A DNA stretch of 8,334 nt from Solobacterium sp. (GCA_017543005.1 JAFWEA010000148.1:1-8334), one strand, 5' to 3'. Positions 1-7,210 are shown, counted from the first letter of the stretch. The notes: generated by a model from the letters alone, not told the origin. Made by a program: numbers and translations.

Positions 1-1
1 A

Positions 2-1753
2 GGCGGGCATATTGCCAGCAACCTCGGGGTCGTGGAACTCACCATCGCAATGCATTATGTTTTTGATATGCCGCATGACAAGATATTTTTTGATGTCGGC
101 CATCAGTGCTATACGCACAAGATCCTGACCGGCCGGGCAAAAGATTTCGATAACCTGCGGCAGTATGGCGGCATCAGCGGTTTCCAGAAGCGCCGGGAAA
201 GCATCTATGATGTCTGGGAAGCCGGCCACAGTTCGACTTCGCTGAGTGCTGCTTTAGGTATGGCCATTGCCCGGGATCTGAATCATGAGGACTATCATAT
301 CGTGCCGGTGATCGGGGACGGGGCGCTCAGTTCGGGCATGGCCCTGGAAGCGCTGAATACCATCGGTTCCGAGCGGCGGAAGATGATCATTGTCTTCAAT
401 GACAATAATATGTCCATCTCCAAGAATGTCGGGGCTCTGACCCGCGGTTTTTCCCGTCTGCGTTCCGCCAAATCCTATAATTCCCTGAAGCTGAACATGA
501 AGGATGCCCTGAACCGCAGCGGGGTCGGCAAGGTTGTCTATACCGGTCTCAAGGGCATCAAGGATACACTGCGTGATACCGTCATCGACAGCGGTATTTT
601 CGGTGAATTCAATGTCAATTACCTCGGCCCGGTAGACGGCCACAGCATCAAGGATCTGATCCGGGTGCTGACCGTTGCAAAGGAATATGATGATCCGGTC
701 GTTGTGCATGTGATCACCCGCAAGGGGAAGGGCTATGCACCGTGTGAGATGGACCGGGAGGGCATCTGGCACGGAGTCGGTCCGTTTGATCCGACCACCG
801 GCAGGATGCTGGCTTCCACCCCGGCCGGATACAAATCCTGGTCCCGCCTGATGGCGGATACGCTGGAAGAACTGGCAACCCGGAATGAGGACATCATTGC
901 CCTGACGCCGGCCATGATCAACGGCAGTTCGCTTGAGTCATTCTTTGCCCATTTCAGTGAGCGCAGCTTTGACTGCGGCATTGCCGAAGAACATACGGTT
1001 ACCATGGCTGCCGGCATGGCCATCAGCGGCAAGCGGCCGTTTGTGGCGATCTACAGCAGCTTCATGCAGCGGGCCTATGATCAGATCAATCATGATGTCT
1101 GCCGGATGGACCTGCCGGTCGTGTTCGGCATTGACCGGGCGGGGCTGGTCGGTGCGGATGGGGAAACCCACCATGGTGTCTTTGACCCGGGACTGCTGCT
1201 GCCGCTGCCGAATATGATTGTGGCTCAGCCGAAAAATGCCCAGGAAGCCCGAGATCTGATGTATACGGCTTTCTCACAGAAGCACCCGTTTGCCATCCGC
1301 TATCCCCGCGGTGATGTGAAGATTCCGGATGATATCCATCTCAAACTGATCAAAGTCGGCACATGGACCGAAGACTACAAGGGGGATGATGTCAGACTGA
1401 CGGTGATTGCCTACGGGTCTGACGTGGAAAAGATTTCCGAGAAGGCATCTGTCAACCAGCTGCCGATCCGGGTCATCAATGCCCGTTTCTTCAAACCGCT
1501 GGATCTGGAATGCTTGAAGGCGCTCGCGGCGGAAGGACTGCCGGTCATTGTCTATGAAACGGATATGCTGACGGGAGGGCTCTCGACGGCCATCCTGGAT
1601 ACGGTCAATGATCTGGGACTGAACATGCCGCTGATCCGCATCGGCATTCCGGACCGTTATGTAACCCACGGTTCCCTGAAACAGCTGCGGGCCGAAACCG
1701 GCATCGATCTGAATACACTGTTTGAGAAAGTAACGGAGCTGCTGAATGATTAA
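2..1753 (+). CDS. dxs: 1-deoxy-D-xylulose-5-phosphate synthase, 5' end missing
   Basis: Dxs condenses pyruvate and glyceraldehyde 3-phosphate to 1-deoxy-D-xylulose 5-phosphate, the first step of the MEP isoprenoid pathway and also a source for thiamine and pyridoxal. It is a cytosolic, thiamine diphosphate (ThDP)-dependent homodimer. The frame is open to the left edge and enters as GGHIASNLGVVELTIAM, matching the E. coli SGHFASGLGTVELTVAL region, so about 40-45 N-terminal residues are missing. The GTG at 32 is therefore an internal Val codon, not the start. Visible marks are FDVGHQ, AGHSSTS (about 221-241), the ThDP/Mg motif GDGALSSG (from 314) to NDNNMSIS (from 398), the catalytic Glu in GIAEEH (986-991), and DRAG (from 1133) with GADGETHH (1151-1174) of the pyrimidine domain. 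The C-terminal transketolase domain (from RVINARFFKPLD) is complete. The stop TAA overlaps recN by 8 bases. All key residues are present, so the enzyme should be active. Confidence 0.97.
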   Translation, partial: GGHIASNLGVVELTIAMHYVFDMPHDKIFFDVGHQCYTHKILTGRAKDFDNLRQYGGISGFQKRRESIYDVWEAGHSSTSLSAALGMAIARDLNHEDYHIVPVIGDGALSSGMALEALNTIGSERRKMIIVFNDNNMSISKNVGALTRGFSRLRSAKSYNSLKLNMKDALNRSGVGKVVYTGLKGIKDTLRDTVIDSGIFGEFNVNYLGPVDGHSIKDLIRVLTVAKEYDDPVVVHVITRKGKGYAPCEMDREGIWHGVGPFDPTTGRMLASTPAGYKSWSRLMADTLEELATRNEDIIALTPAMINGSSLESFFAHFSERSFDCGIAEEHTVTMAAGMAISGKRPFVAIYSSFMQRAYDQINHDVCRMDLPVVFGIDRAGLVGADGETHHGVFDPGLLLPLPNMIVAQPKNAQEARDLMYTAFSQKHPFAIRYPRGDVKIPDDIHLKLIKVGTWTEDYKGDDVRLTVIAYGSDVEKISEKASVNQLPIRVINARFFKPLDLECLKALAAEGLPVIVYETDMLTGGLSTAILDTVNDLGLNMPLIRIGIPDRYVTHGSLKQLRAETGIDLNTLFEKVTELLND

Positions 1754-3392
1754 GCATCTGTATATCAAAAATTTTGTATTGATAGATGAACTCTCACTGG
1801 ACTTCGAGAACGGTTTCAGTGCGTTTACCGGTGAAACCGGAGCAGGCAAATCGATCCTGATTGATGCGATCAGCCTGCTTGGGCGGGAACGGGCCAGTGC
1901 AGCCCAGATCCGCCATGGCAAAACCCGTGCCATTGTGGAGGGCACCTTTGATCTGTCGCATGACAGCCATGCCCTGGAAGTACTCACAGAAGCGGGTTTT
2001 GAAGTGGACCTGGAAGAAGTGACCTTCACCCGCGAACTGTCTGCATCCGGCAAGAGCACCGCCCGGATTGACCACCGCATTGTGACGATCGGCCTGCTCA
2101 ATGATGTGCTGCAGAACCAGATCGATATCCACAATCAGCGGGACAATCAGTATCTGCTCAATGCCAGAACCCATATTGATCTGCTGGATGAATATCTTGG
2201 CTGCGGTGACCTGCGGCAAAAGACTGCTGAGGCCTATGCGGTTTGGCAGGCAGCGGTGAAGGAAAAGGAAAAAGCCCTGCAGGATACCTACAATGAAAGT
2301 GATCTGGAGTATTTCCAGTATCAGATCAAGGAAATCGACAGTGCCCGCCTGAAGCCCGGTGAAGACGAAGAACTGGAGGAAAGGGAGAGGGCCTACAAGG
2401 CTGTCAAGAATTCCTACGATCGGATTCACGGGATTCTCGAACTGTATGATTCCATGTCCGAGACCCTTTATGAATTCCGCCGGCAGACCGATACGCTTGA
2501 GAATACGGAAGTGTTTGAGAAGATCCGGGAGCGCATCAATGACAGCTACTACCAGATGGAAGATGCGGCGGCCGACCTGCGCGGGGTTTTTGAGGAATTC
2601 GATTTCAGCGATGATGATATCAACGCCCTGGAAGAGCGGCTGTTTGTGCTGCAGCGGCTCAAGCGCAAGTACGGCGGCAGTATCGAACAGATCCTGAATA
2701 AAAAGACTGAACTGCAGCAGGCCGTGGACCGGATCGCCAACCGGCAGACCTGGCTGGATAAAAAAGACAAGGAGATCGCGGCGGCGTATGCGGAATACCG
2801 CAAAGCGGCTGAGAAGCTCTCGGAAAAGCGGAAAAAGGACAGCGGGAAGCTGGATAAGGAAATTGCCGGTCATTTAAAGGACCTGTCACTTCCGAATGCC
2901 CGCTTTATGACAGAGATCAGACCCGGTACGGACAGTGCCAAGGGCTTTGATCATGTGGAATTCCTGGTGAACATGAACCGGGGTGAAGAACTGCGGCCGC
3001 TTGTCAAGGTGGCCAGCGGCGGTGAAATCAGCCGGCTAATGCTGGGCCTGAAAGTCATCTTTACGAAACTGCAGAAAATCGAGACGGTTATCTTTGATGA
3101 GATTGATACCGGTGTCAGCGGGGCTGTCGCCGGGGCAATCGGCCAGAAGATGAAGGAACTCTCCGGCAGCTGCCAGGTCTTTGCGGTTACCCATCTGGCC
3201 CCGGTGGCGGCCTGTGCCGACTTCAATTATGTCGTGGAAAAGGATCCGGACAGTGAACACGTGCAGACCCGGGTCAGACAGCTCGACGAAGCCGGGACAG
3301 TCAGCCAGCTGGCATCGATTCTCTCCGGGGAAGTGACCGAAGCATCCCTGGCGGCCGCGGCCGAACTGCGGAAACGGAACAGGAACAGCTGA
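1746..3392 (+). CDS. recN: DNA repair protein RecN (SMC-like ATPase)
   Basis: RecN is an SMC-family ATPase recruited early to double-strand breaks, where it helps hold DNA ends together for recombination. At 548 aa it is full length (E. coli 553, B. subtilis 576). It begins MIKHLYIKNFVLIDEL and has Walker A GETGAGKS at residues 29-36. A charged coiled-coil middle (about 160-370) contains the family-typical FQYQIKEI and LKPGEDEELEE segments. The ABC signature SGGE is at 424-427, Walker B ETVIFDE has D451-E452, the D-loop is DTGVSG, and the switch His is H483. The switch segment reads THLAPVAA where I recall THLPQVAA as usual, a mild oddity. GGAG at 1735-1738, seven bases before the ATG, supports the start. 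The gene overlaps dxs by 8 bases and dinB by 1, so it is probably translationally coupled to both. recN is commonly an SOS gene, but I saw no LexA-like operator just upstream, so expression probably follows the dxs transcript. Confidence 0.96.
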   Translation: MIKHLYIKNFVLIDELSLDFENGFSAFTGETGAGKSILIDAISLLGRERASAAQIRHGKTRAIVEGTFDLSHDSHALEVLTEAGFEVDLEEVTFTRELSASGKSTARIDHRIVTIGLLNDVLQNQIDIHNQRDNQYLLNARTHIDLLDEYLGCGDLRQKTAEAYAVWQAAVKEKEKALQDTYNESDLEYFQYQIKEIDSARLKPGEDEELEERERAYKAVKNSYDRIHGILELYDSMSETLYEFRRQTDTLENTEVFEKIRERINDSYYQMEDAAADLRGVFEEFDFSDDDINALEERLFVLQRLKRKYGGSIEQILNKKTELQQAVDRIANRQTWLDKKDKEIAAAYAEYRKAAEKLSEKRKKDSGKLDKEIAGHLKDLSLPNARFMTEIRPGTDSAKGFDHVEFLVNMNRGEELRPLVKVASGGEISRLMLGLKVIFTKLQKIETVIFDEIDTGVSGAVAGAIGQKMKELSGSCQVFAVTHLAPVAACADFNYVVEKDPDSEHVQTRVRQLDEAGTVSQLASILSGEVTEASLAAAAELRKRNRNS

Positions 3393-4561
3393 TGGCAAGA
3401 GTTTACTTCCATATTGATCTGAATGCATTTTTTGCCAACGCGGAGGTACTGCGGGATCCTTCCCTGAAGGGTCTGCCGATTGCCGTATCGGGAAACACCC
3501 GTCGCAGTGTGGTCTCGACGGCGAGCTATGAAGCCCGCCGCTTTGGTGTTCACTCGGCCCAGCCGCTGAGTGAAGCTCTGCACCTCTGTCCCGAACTGGT
3601 CGTCGTGGAACCGCATTTCCCGCTGTACCGGGAACTGTCGGAACAGTTTATCCGGATCATCTCCGAGAATGCCGATGAAATCGAACAGGCATCCATCGAT
3701 GAATGTTATGCCGATATGACCAAAGAAATCAGCAAGTATGAAAAGCCGCTCGATCTGGCCTGGTTCCTGCAGAAGAAAATCCAGCATGATCTGGGCCTGC
3801 CGTGTTCGATCGGCGTGGCTCCGAACATGTTTCTGGCCAAGATGGCCAGCGATATGAAAAAGCCGCTGGGCATCACCGTGCTGCGGCTGCGGGAAGTAGA
3901 GGAGAAACTCTGGCCGCTGGATATCGCCGATATGCGCGGAGTAGGGGTAAAGACCGTTCCTTTGCTGCGTGATCTTGGCATTAATACAATCGGCGATCTG
4001 GCCCGTTATGAGGATATCAGTGATCTGCGGCCGATCTTCGGGAAAAATACCGAAACGGTGCTGCAGCGGGCTCATGGTCATGATGACCGGCAGATCGTGC
4101 GGGACTGGGACGCCAAATCCATGGGTGTATCCGAAACCGTGCTGGATGATCTGACTGATTACGAAGAGATTAGGGGACTGCTCAGGACACTCTCAAGACG
4201 GCTGTCGCGACGGCTGCGGGAAGAGCAGAAGGCAGGCCACAGTATATCCCTGCGCATCAAATACAATGATTTCCAGAATACCGACCGCTCCAGAAAACTG
4301 AACATGCCGATCTGGAAGAGTGATGATCTGTATGTCCAGGCCCTGCAGCTGCTGGATGACAACTGGAACGGGGAACCGGTCCGGCTGCTGGGTATTTCCC
4401 TGTCTGATTTTGCGGAAGGGGCCCAGCTGGCATCGCAGTTAAACCTGTTTGATGAAACTGAGGCTGCAAAAGAAGAAACGGCTTCAGTACTGAAAGAACT
4501 CAATGAAGCCCTGGGCGGAAAGCTGCTGAAGCGGGCAAGTGAAGCCGGGAAGGAGAACTGA
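3392..4561 (+). CDS. dinB: DNA polymerase IV (Y-family translesion polymerase)
   Basis: Pol IV copies past damaged template bases without proofreading, working at the fork through the sliding clamp. The 389-aa protein opens with HIDLNAFFANAE, giving metal ligand D9 and steric-gate F14. It then has the nucleotide-contacting ASYEARRFGV (residues 44-53) and the catalytic SIDECYADMT with D103-E104. A helix-hairpin-helix thumb follows (about 174-205, MRGVGVKTVPLLRDLGI), then a little-finger domain. A textbook beta-clamp motif QLNLF lies at residues 349-353 (bases 4436-4450), followed by a 36-residue charged tail as in other Firmicutes Pol IV proteins. The ATG overlaps the recN TGA by one base (TGATG). 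A weak AGGAA lies about six bases upstream, so initiation is probably coupled to recN termination. All catalytic residues are present. Pairing with recN makes sense for DNA damage tolerance. UmuC is less likely given the length and the absence of a umuD. Confidence 0.95.
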   Translation: MARVYFHIDLNAFFANAEVLRDPSLKGLPIAVSGNTRRSVVSTASYEARRFGVHSAQPLSEALHLCPELVVVEPHFPLYRELSEQFIRIISENADEIEQASIDECYADMTKEISKYEKPLDLAWFLQKKIQHDLGLPCSIGVAPNMFLAKMASDMKKPLGITVLRLREVEEKLWPLDIADMRGVGVKTVPLLRDLGINTIGDLARYEDISDLRPIFGKNTETVLQRAHGHDDRQIVRDWDAKSMGVSETVLDDLTDYEEIRGLLRTLSRRLSRRLREEQKAGHSISLRIKYNDFQNTDRSRKLNMPIWKSDDLYVQALQLLDDNWNGEPVRLLGISLSDFAEGAQLASQLNLFDETEAAKEETASVLKELNEALGGKLLKRASEAGKEN

Positions 4562-5493
4562 TGGAACTGGAAAAGGCCATCGGGGAATATCTGGTCAATA
4601 TCTCGGTCAATGAAGGCAAGTCCCCGCGGACCGTGGCCTCCTACAGACGCGATTTAAGTCAGTATTCGGCGTTTTTGAAGGAAAACGGGATTTCATCCAC
4701 GGAAGAAATAGACGGCTCGATTCTGGATGATTTTCTGCATGCTCAGCTGGAAACAAAGAAGAATACCAGCGTCAGCCGCATGGCCGCTGCCATCCGTTCG
4801 TTTCATCACTACATGAATTTCATGCATGACGAGAAAGATCCGTCCCTGACCATTGAGATCCACCGGGGACCAAGTACTCTGCCGGTATTTGCCAGTGTGG
4901 AAGAAGTTAATTTAATCATGCAGTCCTTTGATGATACCCAGCCGCAGGAGATCTTCCGCCATGCTTTGCTGGAACTGATGTATGCCTGCGGTTTGCGGGT
5001 ATCGGAAGTCTGCAGTCTGACCTATAATAGGGTTGATCTGGAAACCGGCATGGTCCGGGTACTGGGCAAGGGGAATAAGGAACGGCTGGTGCCGATTGCC
5101 CGCGGCAGCATCCCGATTCTGATCCGTTACCGGGATACTGTCCGGCCTACCTGGGTGAAAGGACGGACCCAGCTGTTTTTCATCAACCGCTTCGGCCGCA
5201 AGGTTACTCCGCGCAGCGTGGAACTGCTGATGGAGAAGAAGCGGAATGAACTGGGCATCCGGAAGAAGCTGACCCCGCACAAAATGCGCCACAGTTATGC
5301 CACCCATATGCTGCAGGGCGGGGCCGATCTGCGCAGCATTCAGGAAATGCTGGGGCACAGTGACATCCAGACAACGGAAATCTATACACATGTTCAGAAC
5401 CGGCAGCTGTTTGACAGTTACGAGAAATATCATCCGGGTGAGCTGGATGAGGATCTGGAAGTGCCGGAAAAGATAAAGGAGGAAATTCAATGA
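4561..5493 (+). CDS. xerD: Xer-type tyrosine recombinase, XerD-like
   Basis: Xer recombinases resolve chromosome dimers at the terminus dif site, usually as a XerC/XerD pair guided by FtsK. The 310-aa protein has an N-terminal SAM-like core-binding domain (residues 1-95, with SPRTVASYRRDL). The catalytic domain has a full active-site set: R146 (ACGLRVSEV), K170 (LGKGNKERL), H240 and R243 (HKMRHSYATHM), H266 (LGHSDIQTTEIYTHV) and nucleophile Y275. Spacing matches E. coli XerD (R148, K172, H244, R247, H270, Y279) closely. AGGAGA at 4551-4556 precedes the ATG, which overlaps the dinB TGA by one base. The C-terminus runs past the usual Xer end (KYHPG) with an acidic extension, ELDEDLEVPEKIKEEIQ. 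The housekeeping neighbours and lack of phage or integron genes favour a chromosomal Xer over a mobile integrase. XerC versus XerD cannot be settled from sequence reading alone; the symbol reflects best resemblance. Confidence 0.88.
   Translation: MELEKAIGEYLVNISVNEGKSPRTVASYRRDLSQYSAFLKENGISSTEEIDGSILDDFLHAQLETKKNTSVSRMAAAIRSFHHYMNFMHDEKDPSLTIEIHRGPSTLPVFASVEEVNLIMQSFDDTQPQEIFRHALLELMYACGLRVSEVCSLTYNRVDLETGMVRVLGKGNKERLVPIARGSIPILIRYRDTVRPTWVKGRTQLFFINRFGRKVTPRSVELLMEKKRNELGIRKKLTPHKMRHSYATHMLQGGADLRSIQEMLGHSDIQTTEIYTHVQNRQLFDSYEKYHPGELDEDLEVPEKIKEEIQ
5475..5482 (+). promoter_or_regulatory. strong Shine-Dalgarno site of the MBL hydrolase
   Basis: The sequence AAAGGAGG ends seven bases before the ATG at 5490. 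It lies inside the last codons of the upstream recombinase gene and fixes the start of the hydrolase, whose ATG overlaps the upstream TGA as ATGA. It is the best ribosome-binding site in the operon, so this gene may be translated well even without coupling. Confidence 0.8.
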
Positions 5494-6296
5494 AATCATG
5501 GCGAACCCCGAGAAGCATCAAGCCGCCGTTTGGCTGTGAGTGGACAGCCCCGCCGGCCACTAGAATTTTCGATAATGTATCTTTCATCGGCAATGTCATT
5601 GTCGGATGTTACGTGGTGGAGACCGGTGACGGCTTCATCCTGATCGACTGCATGGAACCGGATGACAAGTCAAGGGATACAATTGTCCAGGGAATCAAGG
5701 ACCTCGGTCTTGATCTGCACGATCTTAAGGCGATTCTGATCAGCCACGGTCACTTTGACCACTATGGCCAGGCAGACTGGTTCCGCCGCAATTACGGCTG
5801 CCGGATCTATCTGGGCAGGGAAGATACGGTACTGGCAAAGACCGTTGCCCTGGATAAATGGCCGGTCATCGACTGGGAAGTTGATGAGTATTACGAAGAC
5901 GGCGGCATCCTGAAATTCGGTGATCTGGAAATCATGACAATTCTGACTCCGGGCCATACGGCCGGCTGCTATTCGTTTATCCTGCCGGTTTATGATGAAG
6001 GCAGAAAACACATGGCCGGCATGTGGGGCGGTTCGGGACTGCTGCCGGATTCTGATCCGTTTGCCTATCAGGCTTCTCTGGACCGCTTTACAAAACTGTG
6101 CCGGGATCAGCATGTGGATGTGGAACTGTGTGCCCATCCGACCCTGGACAACGGTCTGGAGCGCCACGCCCTTGTCCGTACAATTGTCAACGGCGTCCCG
6201 AATCCGTTTGTCATCGGTGAAGCAGGCTTTGCATACTACATGGGTCAATATTATGATCTGGTTGAGCAGGCCATGCGGAAAAGGGGCCTGAAATAA
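5490..6296 (+). CDS. MBL-fold metallo-hydrolase, subclass B3-like, cytoplasmic
   Basis: This 268-aa protein is a metallo-beta-lactamase fold hydrolase; the substrate is unknown. It shows a complete dinuclear zinc set: H86, H88, D90 and H91 in SHGHFDHYG, H156 in TPGHTAGCYSF, and H216 in CAHPTLDNG. The last His sitting in a His-Pro context, the lead-in FDNVSFIGN, and the segment PVYDEGRKHMAGMWGG resemble subclass B3 enzymes. Secreted B3 beta-lactamases carry a signal peptide, but this protein starts MKSWRTPRSIKPPFG with no hydrophobic leader. It is therefore probably a cytoplasmic hydrolase and not a resistance enzyme; this is an inference. It overlaps the recombinase gene by four bases (ATGA) and is followed 30 bases later by the HD hydrolase gene, so all three are likely co-transcribed. 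The fold assignment is secure; any link to DNA repair rests only on position. Confidence 0.88.
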   Translation: MKSWRTPRSIKPPFGCEWTAPPATRIFDNVSFIGNVIVGCYVVETGDGFILIDCMEPDDKSRDTIVQGIKDLGLDLHDLKAILISHGHFDHYGQADWFRRNYGCRIYLGREDTVLAKTVALDKWPVIDWEVDEYYEDGGILKFGDLEIMTILTPGHTAGCYSFILPVYDEGRKHMAGMWGGSGLLPDSDPFAYQASLDRFTKLCRDQHVDVELCAHPTLDNGLERHALVRTIVNGVPNPFVIGEAGFAYYMGQYYDLVEQAMRKRGLK

Positions 6297-6326
6297 CGAA
6301 AAATATCCGGGAAGGGTGAATAGCAT

Positions 6327-6791
6327 ATGAATGATTATGAGATGCTGAGAAAGGCCCTGGTCCTGGCCTATCATGCCCACAGCGGCCAGAAAGCCAAAGA
6401 CAAGGAATTGCCGGAATACATATTTCATCCAGTCACGGTGGCTCTGCAGTGCTCCACCGCAGAAGAAAAAACAGCCGCGCTGCTGCATGATGTGATAGAA
6501 GATACCGATGTAACTGCTGATGATCTGCGCCGGCAGGGGTTCGGCGAAGATATTATCACGGCGGTGGAACTGCTGAGCTGCCCGTATGAACATCCTTCAC
6601 CGGAACAGTATCTGTCCTATGTGGCGGAAATCGGCAAGAATCCGATTGCCCGGGCCGTTAAGATCGCTGATCTGACCAACAATTTGGATGCATCCAGACT
6701 GCCGGATCCGGAGATGATGTCCTATAAAAGGGAGAATTATTATCTGCCGGCCCTGGCATTGCTGAAAGAGAAGAAAACAGCAGGGGATTAG
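6327..6791 (+). CDS. small HD-domain hydrolase, MESH1/SpoT-hydrolase-like
   Basis: This 154-aa protein is a single HD domain of the kind that forms the hydrolase half of Rel/SpoT and the standalone MESH1-type small alarmone hydrolases, which remove the 3'-pyrophosphate from (p)ppGpp using Mn2+. Visible motifs follow the family order: AHSGQKAK and EYIFHPVTVA (H34), LLHDVIEDT (H54, D55, and the E58-D59 pair), and KIADLTNNLD (D115, N119). There is no synthetase, TGS or ACT domain, and no room for one. The ATG at 6327 is preceded by GAAGGGTG about eight bases upstream. The gene lies 30 bases after the MBL gene and ends the operon. Its last codons and TAG stop form part of the terminator hairpin. 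Alarmone hydrolysis is inferred from motifs; other nucleotides (MESH1 also acts on NADPH) are possible. Confidence 0.85.
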   Translation: MNDYEMLRKALVLAYHAHSGQKAKDKELPEYIFHPVTVALQCSTAEEKTAALLHDVIEDTDVTADDLRRQGFGEDIITAVELLSCPYEHPSPEQYLSYVAEIGKNPIARAVKIADLTNNLDASRLPDPEMMSYKRENYYLPALALLKEKKTAGD

Positions 6792-6810
6792 ACCCCTGCT
6801 GTATTTTGTT
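6768..6810. terminator. bidirectional rho-independent terminator between convergent genes
   Basis: A perfect 10-bp stem (6777-6786 pairing with 6793-6802, core CAGCAGGGG/CCCCTGCTG) closes a six-base loop. On the + strand it is followed by TATTTTGTT. On the - strand it is followed by TTTTCTTCTCTTTC, the better U-tract. It therefore can stop both the six-gene + unit and the Dabb - unit. The HD gene's TAG (6789-6791) lies in the loop, so the left arm is coding sequence, and the Dabb stop (6809-6811) lies in the + strand tail. Confidence 0.88.
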
Positions 6811-7111
6811 AGATTTCGTAATCGATACAGACCCGTCCGTGGGTATTGGCGGCAATGACGCCGTCTTTTACTTTGACATGAGCAGGATGCGCAGCATAAT
6901 AAGCCAGAGCATCAGCATCCTTGAGCATGCAGTCCAGCATAATGTCATGTGTTGAAGTCTTCAGCGGGTCAATCGTGACATGGATATCGATCAGTCCTTC
7001 GATCTGTCCGGCCAGCCTCTCAAGGCCGTCCTTGATTGCCGCAGCAGCATGTACTTTTTCTTCCGGAGAAAGATCATCATTCAGCTGCCATAAAATAATA
7101 TGTTTTACCAT
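6809..7111 (-). CDS. Dabb-domain (stress-responsive alpha/beta barrel) protein
   Basis: This 100-aa protein is a single Dabb domain, a ferredoxin-like fold that dimerises into a beta barrel. Bacterial members are mostly uncharacterised; plant relatives are stress-induced or act as cyclases. Family marks are the N-terminal strand MVKHIILWQL, the long helix SPEEKVHAAAAIKDGLERL, the strand THDIMLDCML, and the helix-turn ALAYYAAHPAHVKVKDGV, whose HP.H pattern is typical. The length matches a free-standing domain. A GGAGG (- strand, 7122-7118) six bases before the ATG fixes the start. It is convergent with the + operon and shares its terminator. Upstream on the same strand is a long non-coding stretch, so it likely has its own promoter. 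No enzymatic function can be assigned. Confidence 0.85.
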   Translation of the reverse strand: MVKHIILWQLNDDLSPEEKVHAAAAIKDGLERLAGQIEGLIDIHVTIDPLKTSTHDIMLDCMLKDADALAYYAAHPAHVKVKDGVIAANTHGRVCIDYEI

Positions 7112-7184
7112 AGTATGCCTCCGTGATCATTATAACGTCATCCGGCTGTCTGTACGAGCCCTGCCTCTTCTATGAGATTTTTAC

Positions 7185-7210
7185 GGGAGGGGGGCTTTGA
7201 AGAGGGGGGG
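7185..7210 (+). other. G-rich tract, possible G-quadruplex
   Basis: The + strand has runs of 3, 6 and 7 G (7185-7187, 7189-7194, 7204-7210) separated by one base and by CTTTGAAGA. Splitting the 7-G run gives four G3 tracts with a nine-base middle loop, which could fold as a quadruplex in DNA. On the Dabb transcript (- strand) the same stretch is C-rich. A competing 6-bp hairpin (7201-7206 with 7213-7218) is also possible. No function is shown. Confidence 0.35.

Noticed and set aside
1794..2873. A long 359-codon antisense frame across recN.
   Set aside because: It is a by-product of codon bias in recN: low-complexity hydrophobic translation, no family resemblance, and RecN motifs on the + strand are complete.
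3827..3842. GAACATGTTTC inside dinB, resembling a Gram-positive LexA (Cheo) box.
   Set aside because: Does not match the GAAC-N4-GTTC spacing, and it lies deep within the coding sequence away from any promoter.
4561..5493. The tyrosine recombinase as evidence of an integron, phage or other mobile element.
   Set aside because: Neighbours are housekeeping genes with overlapping junctions; no attachment repeats, transfer genes or phage genes are visible.
5490..6296. Metallo-beta-lactamase antibiotic-resistance gene.
   Set aside because: Fold and zinc ligands match, but there is no signal peptide, and the operon context is housekeeping; resistance is not supported.
7129..7134. Perfect TATAAT on the - strand just upstream of the Dabb gene, a possible -10 box.
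   Set aside because: No acceptable -35 box at 16-18 bases, and the predicted start would leave almost no room before the ribosome-binding site. Not reported as a promoter.
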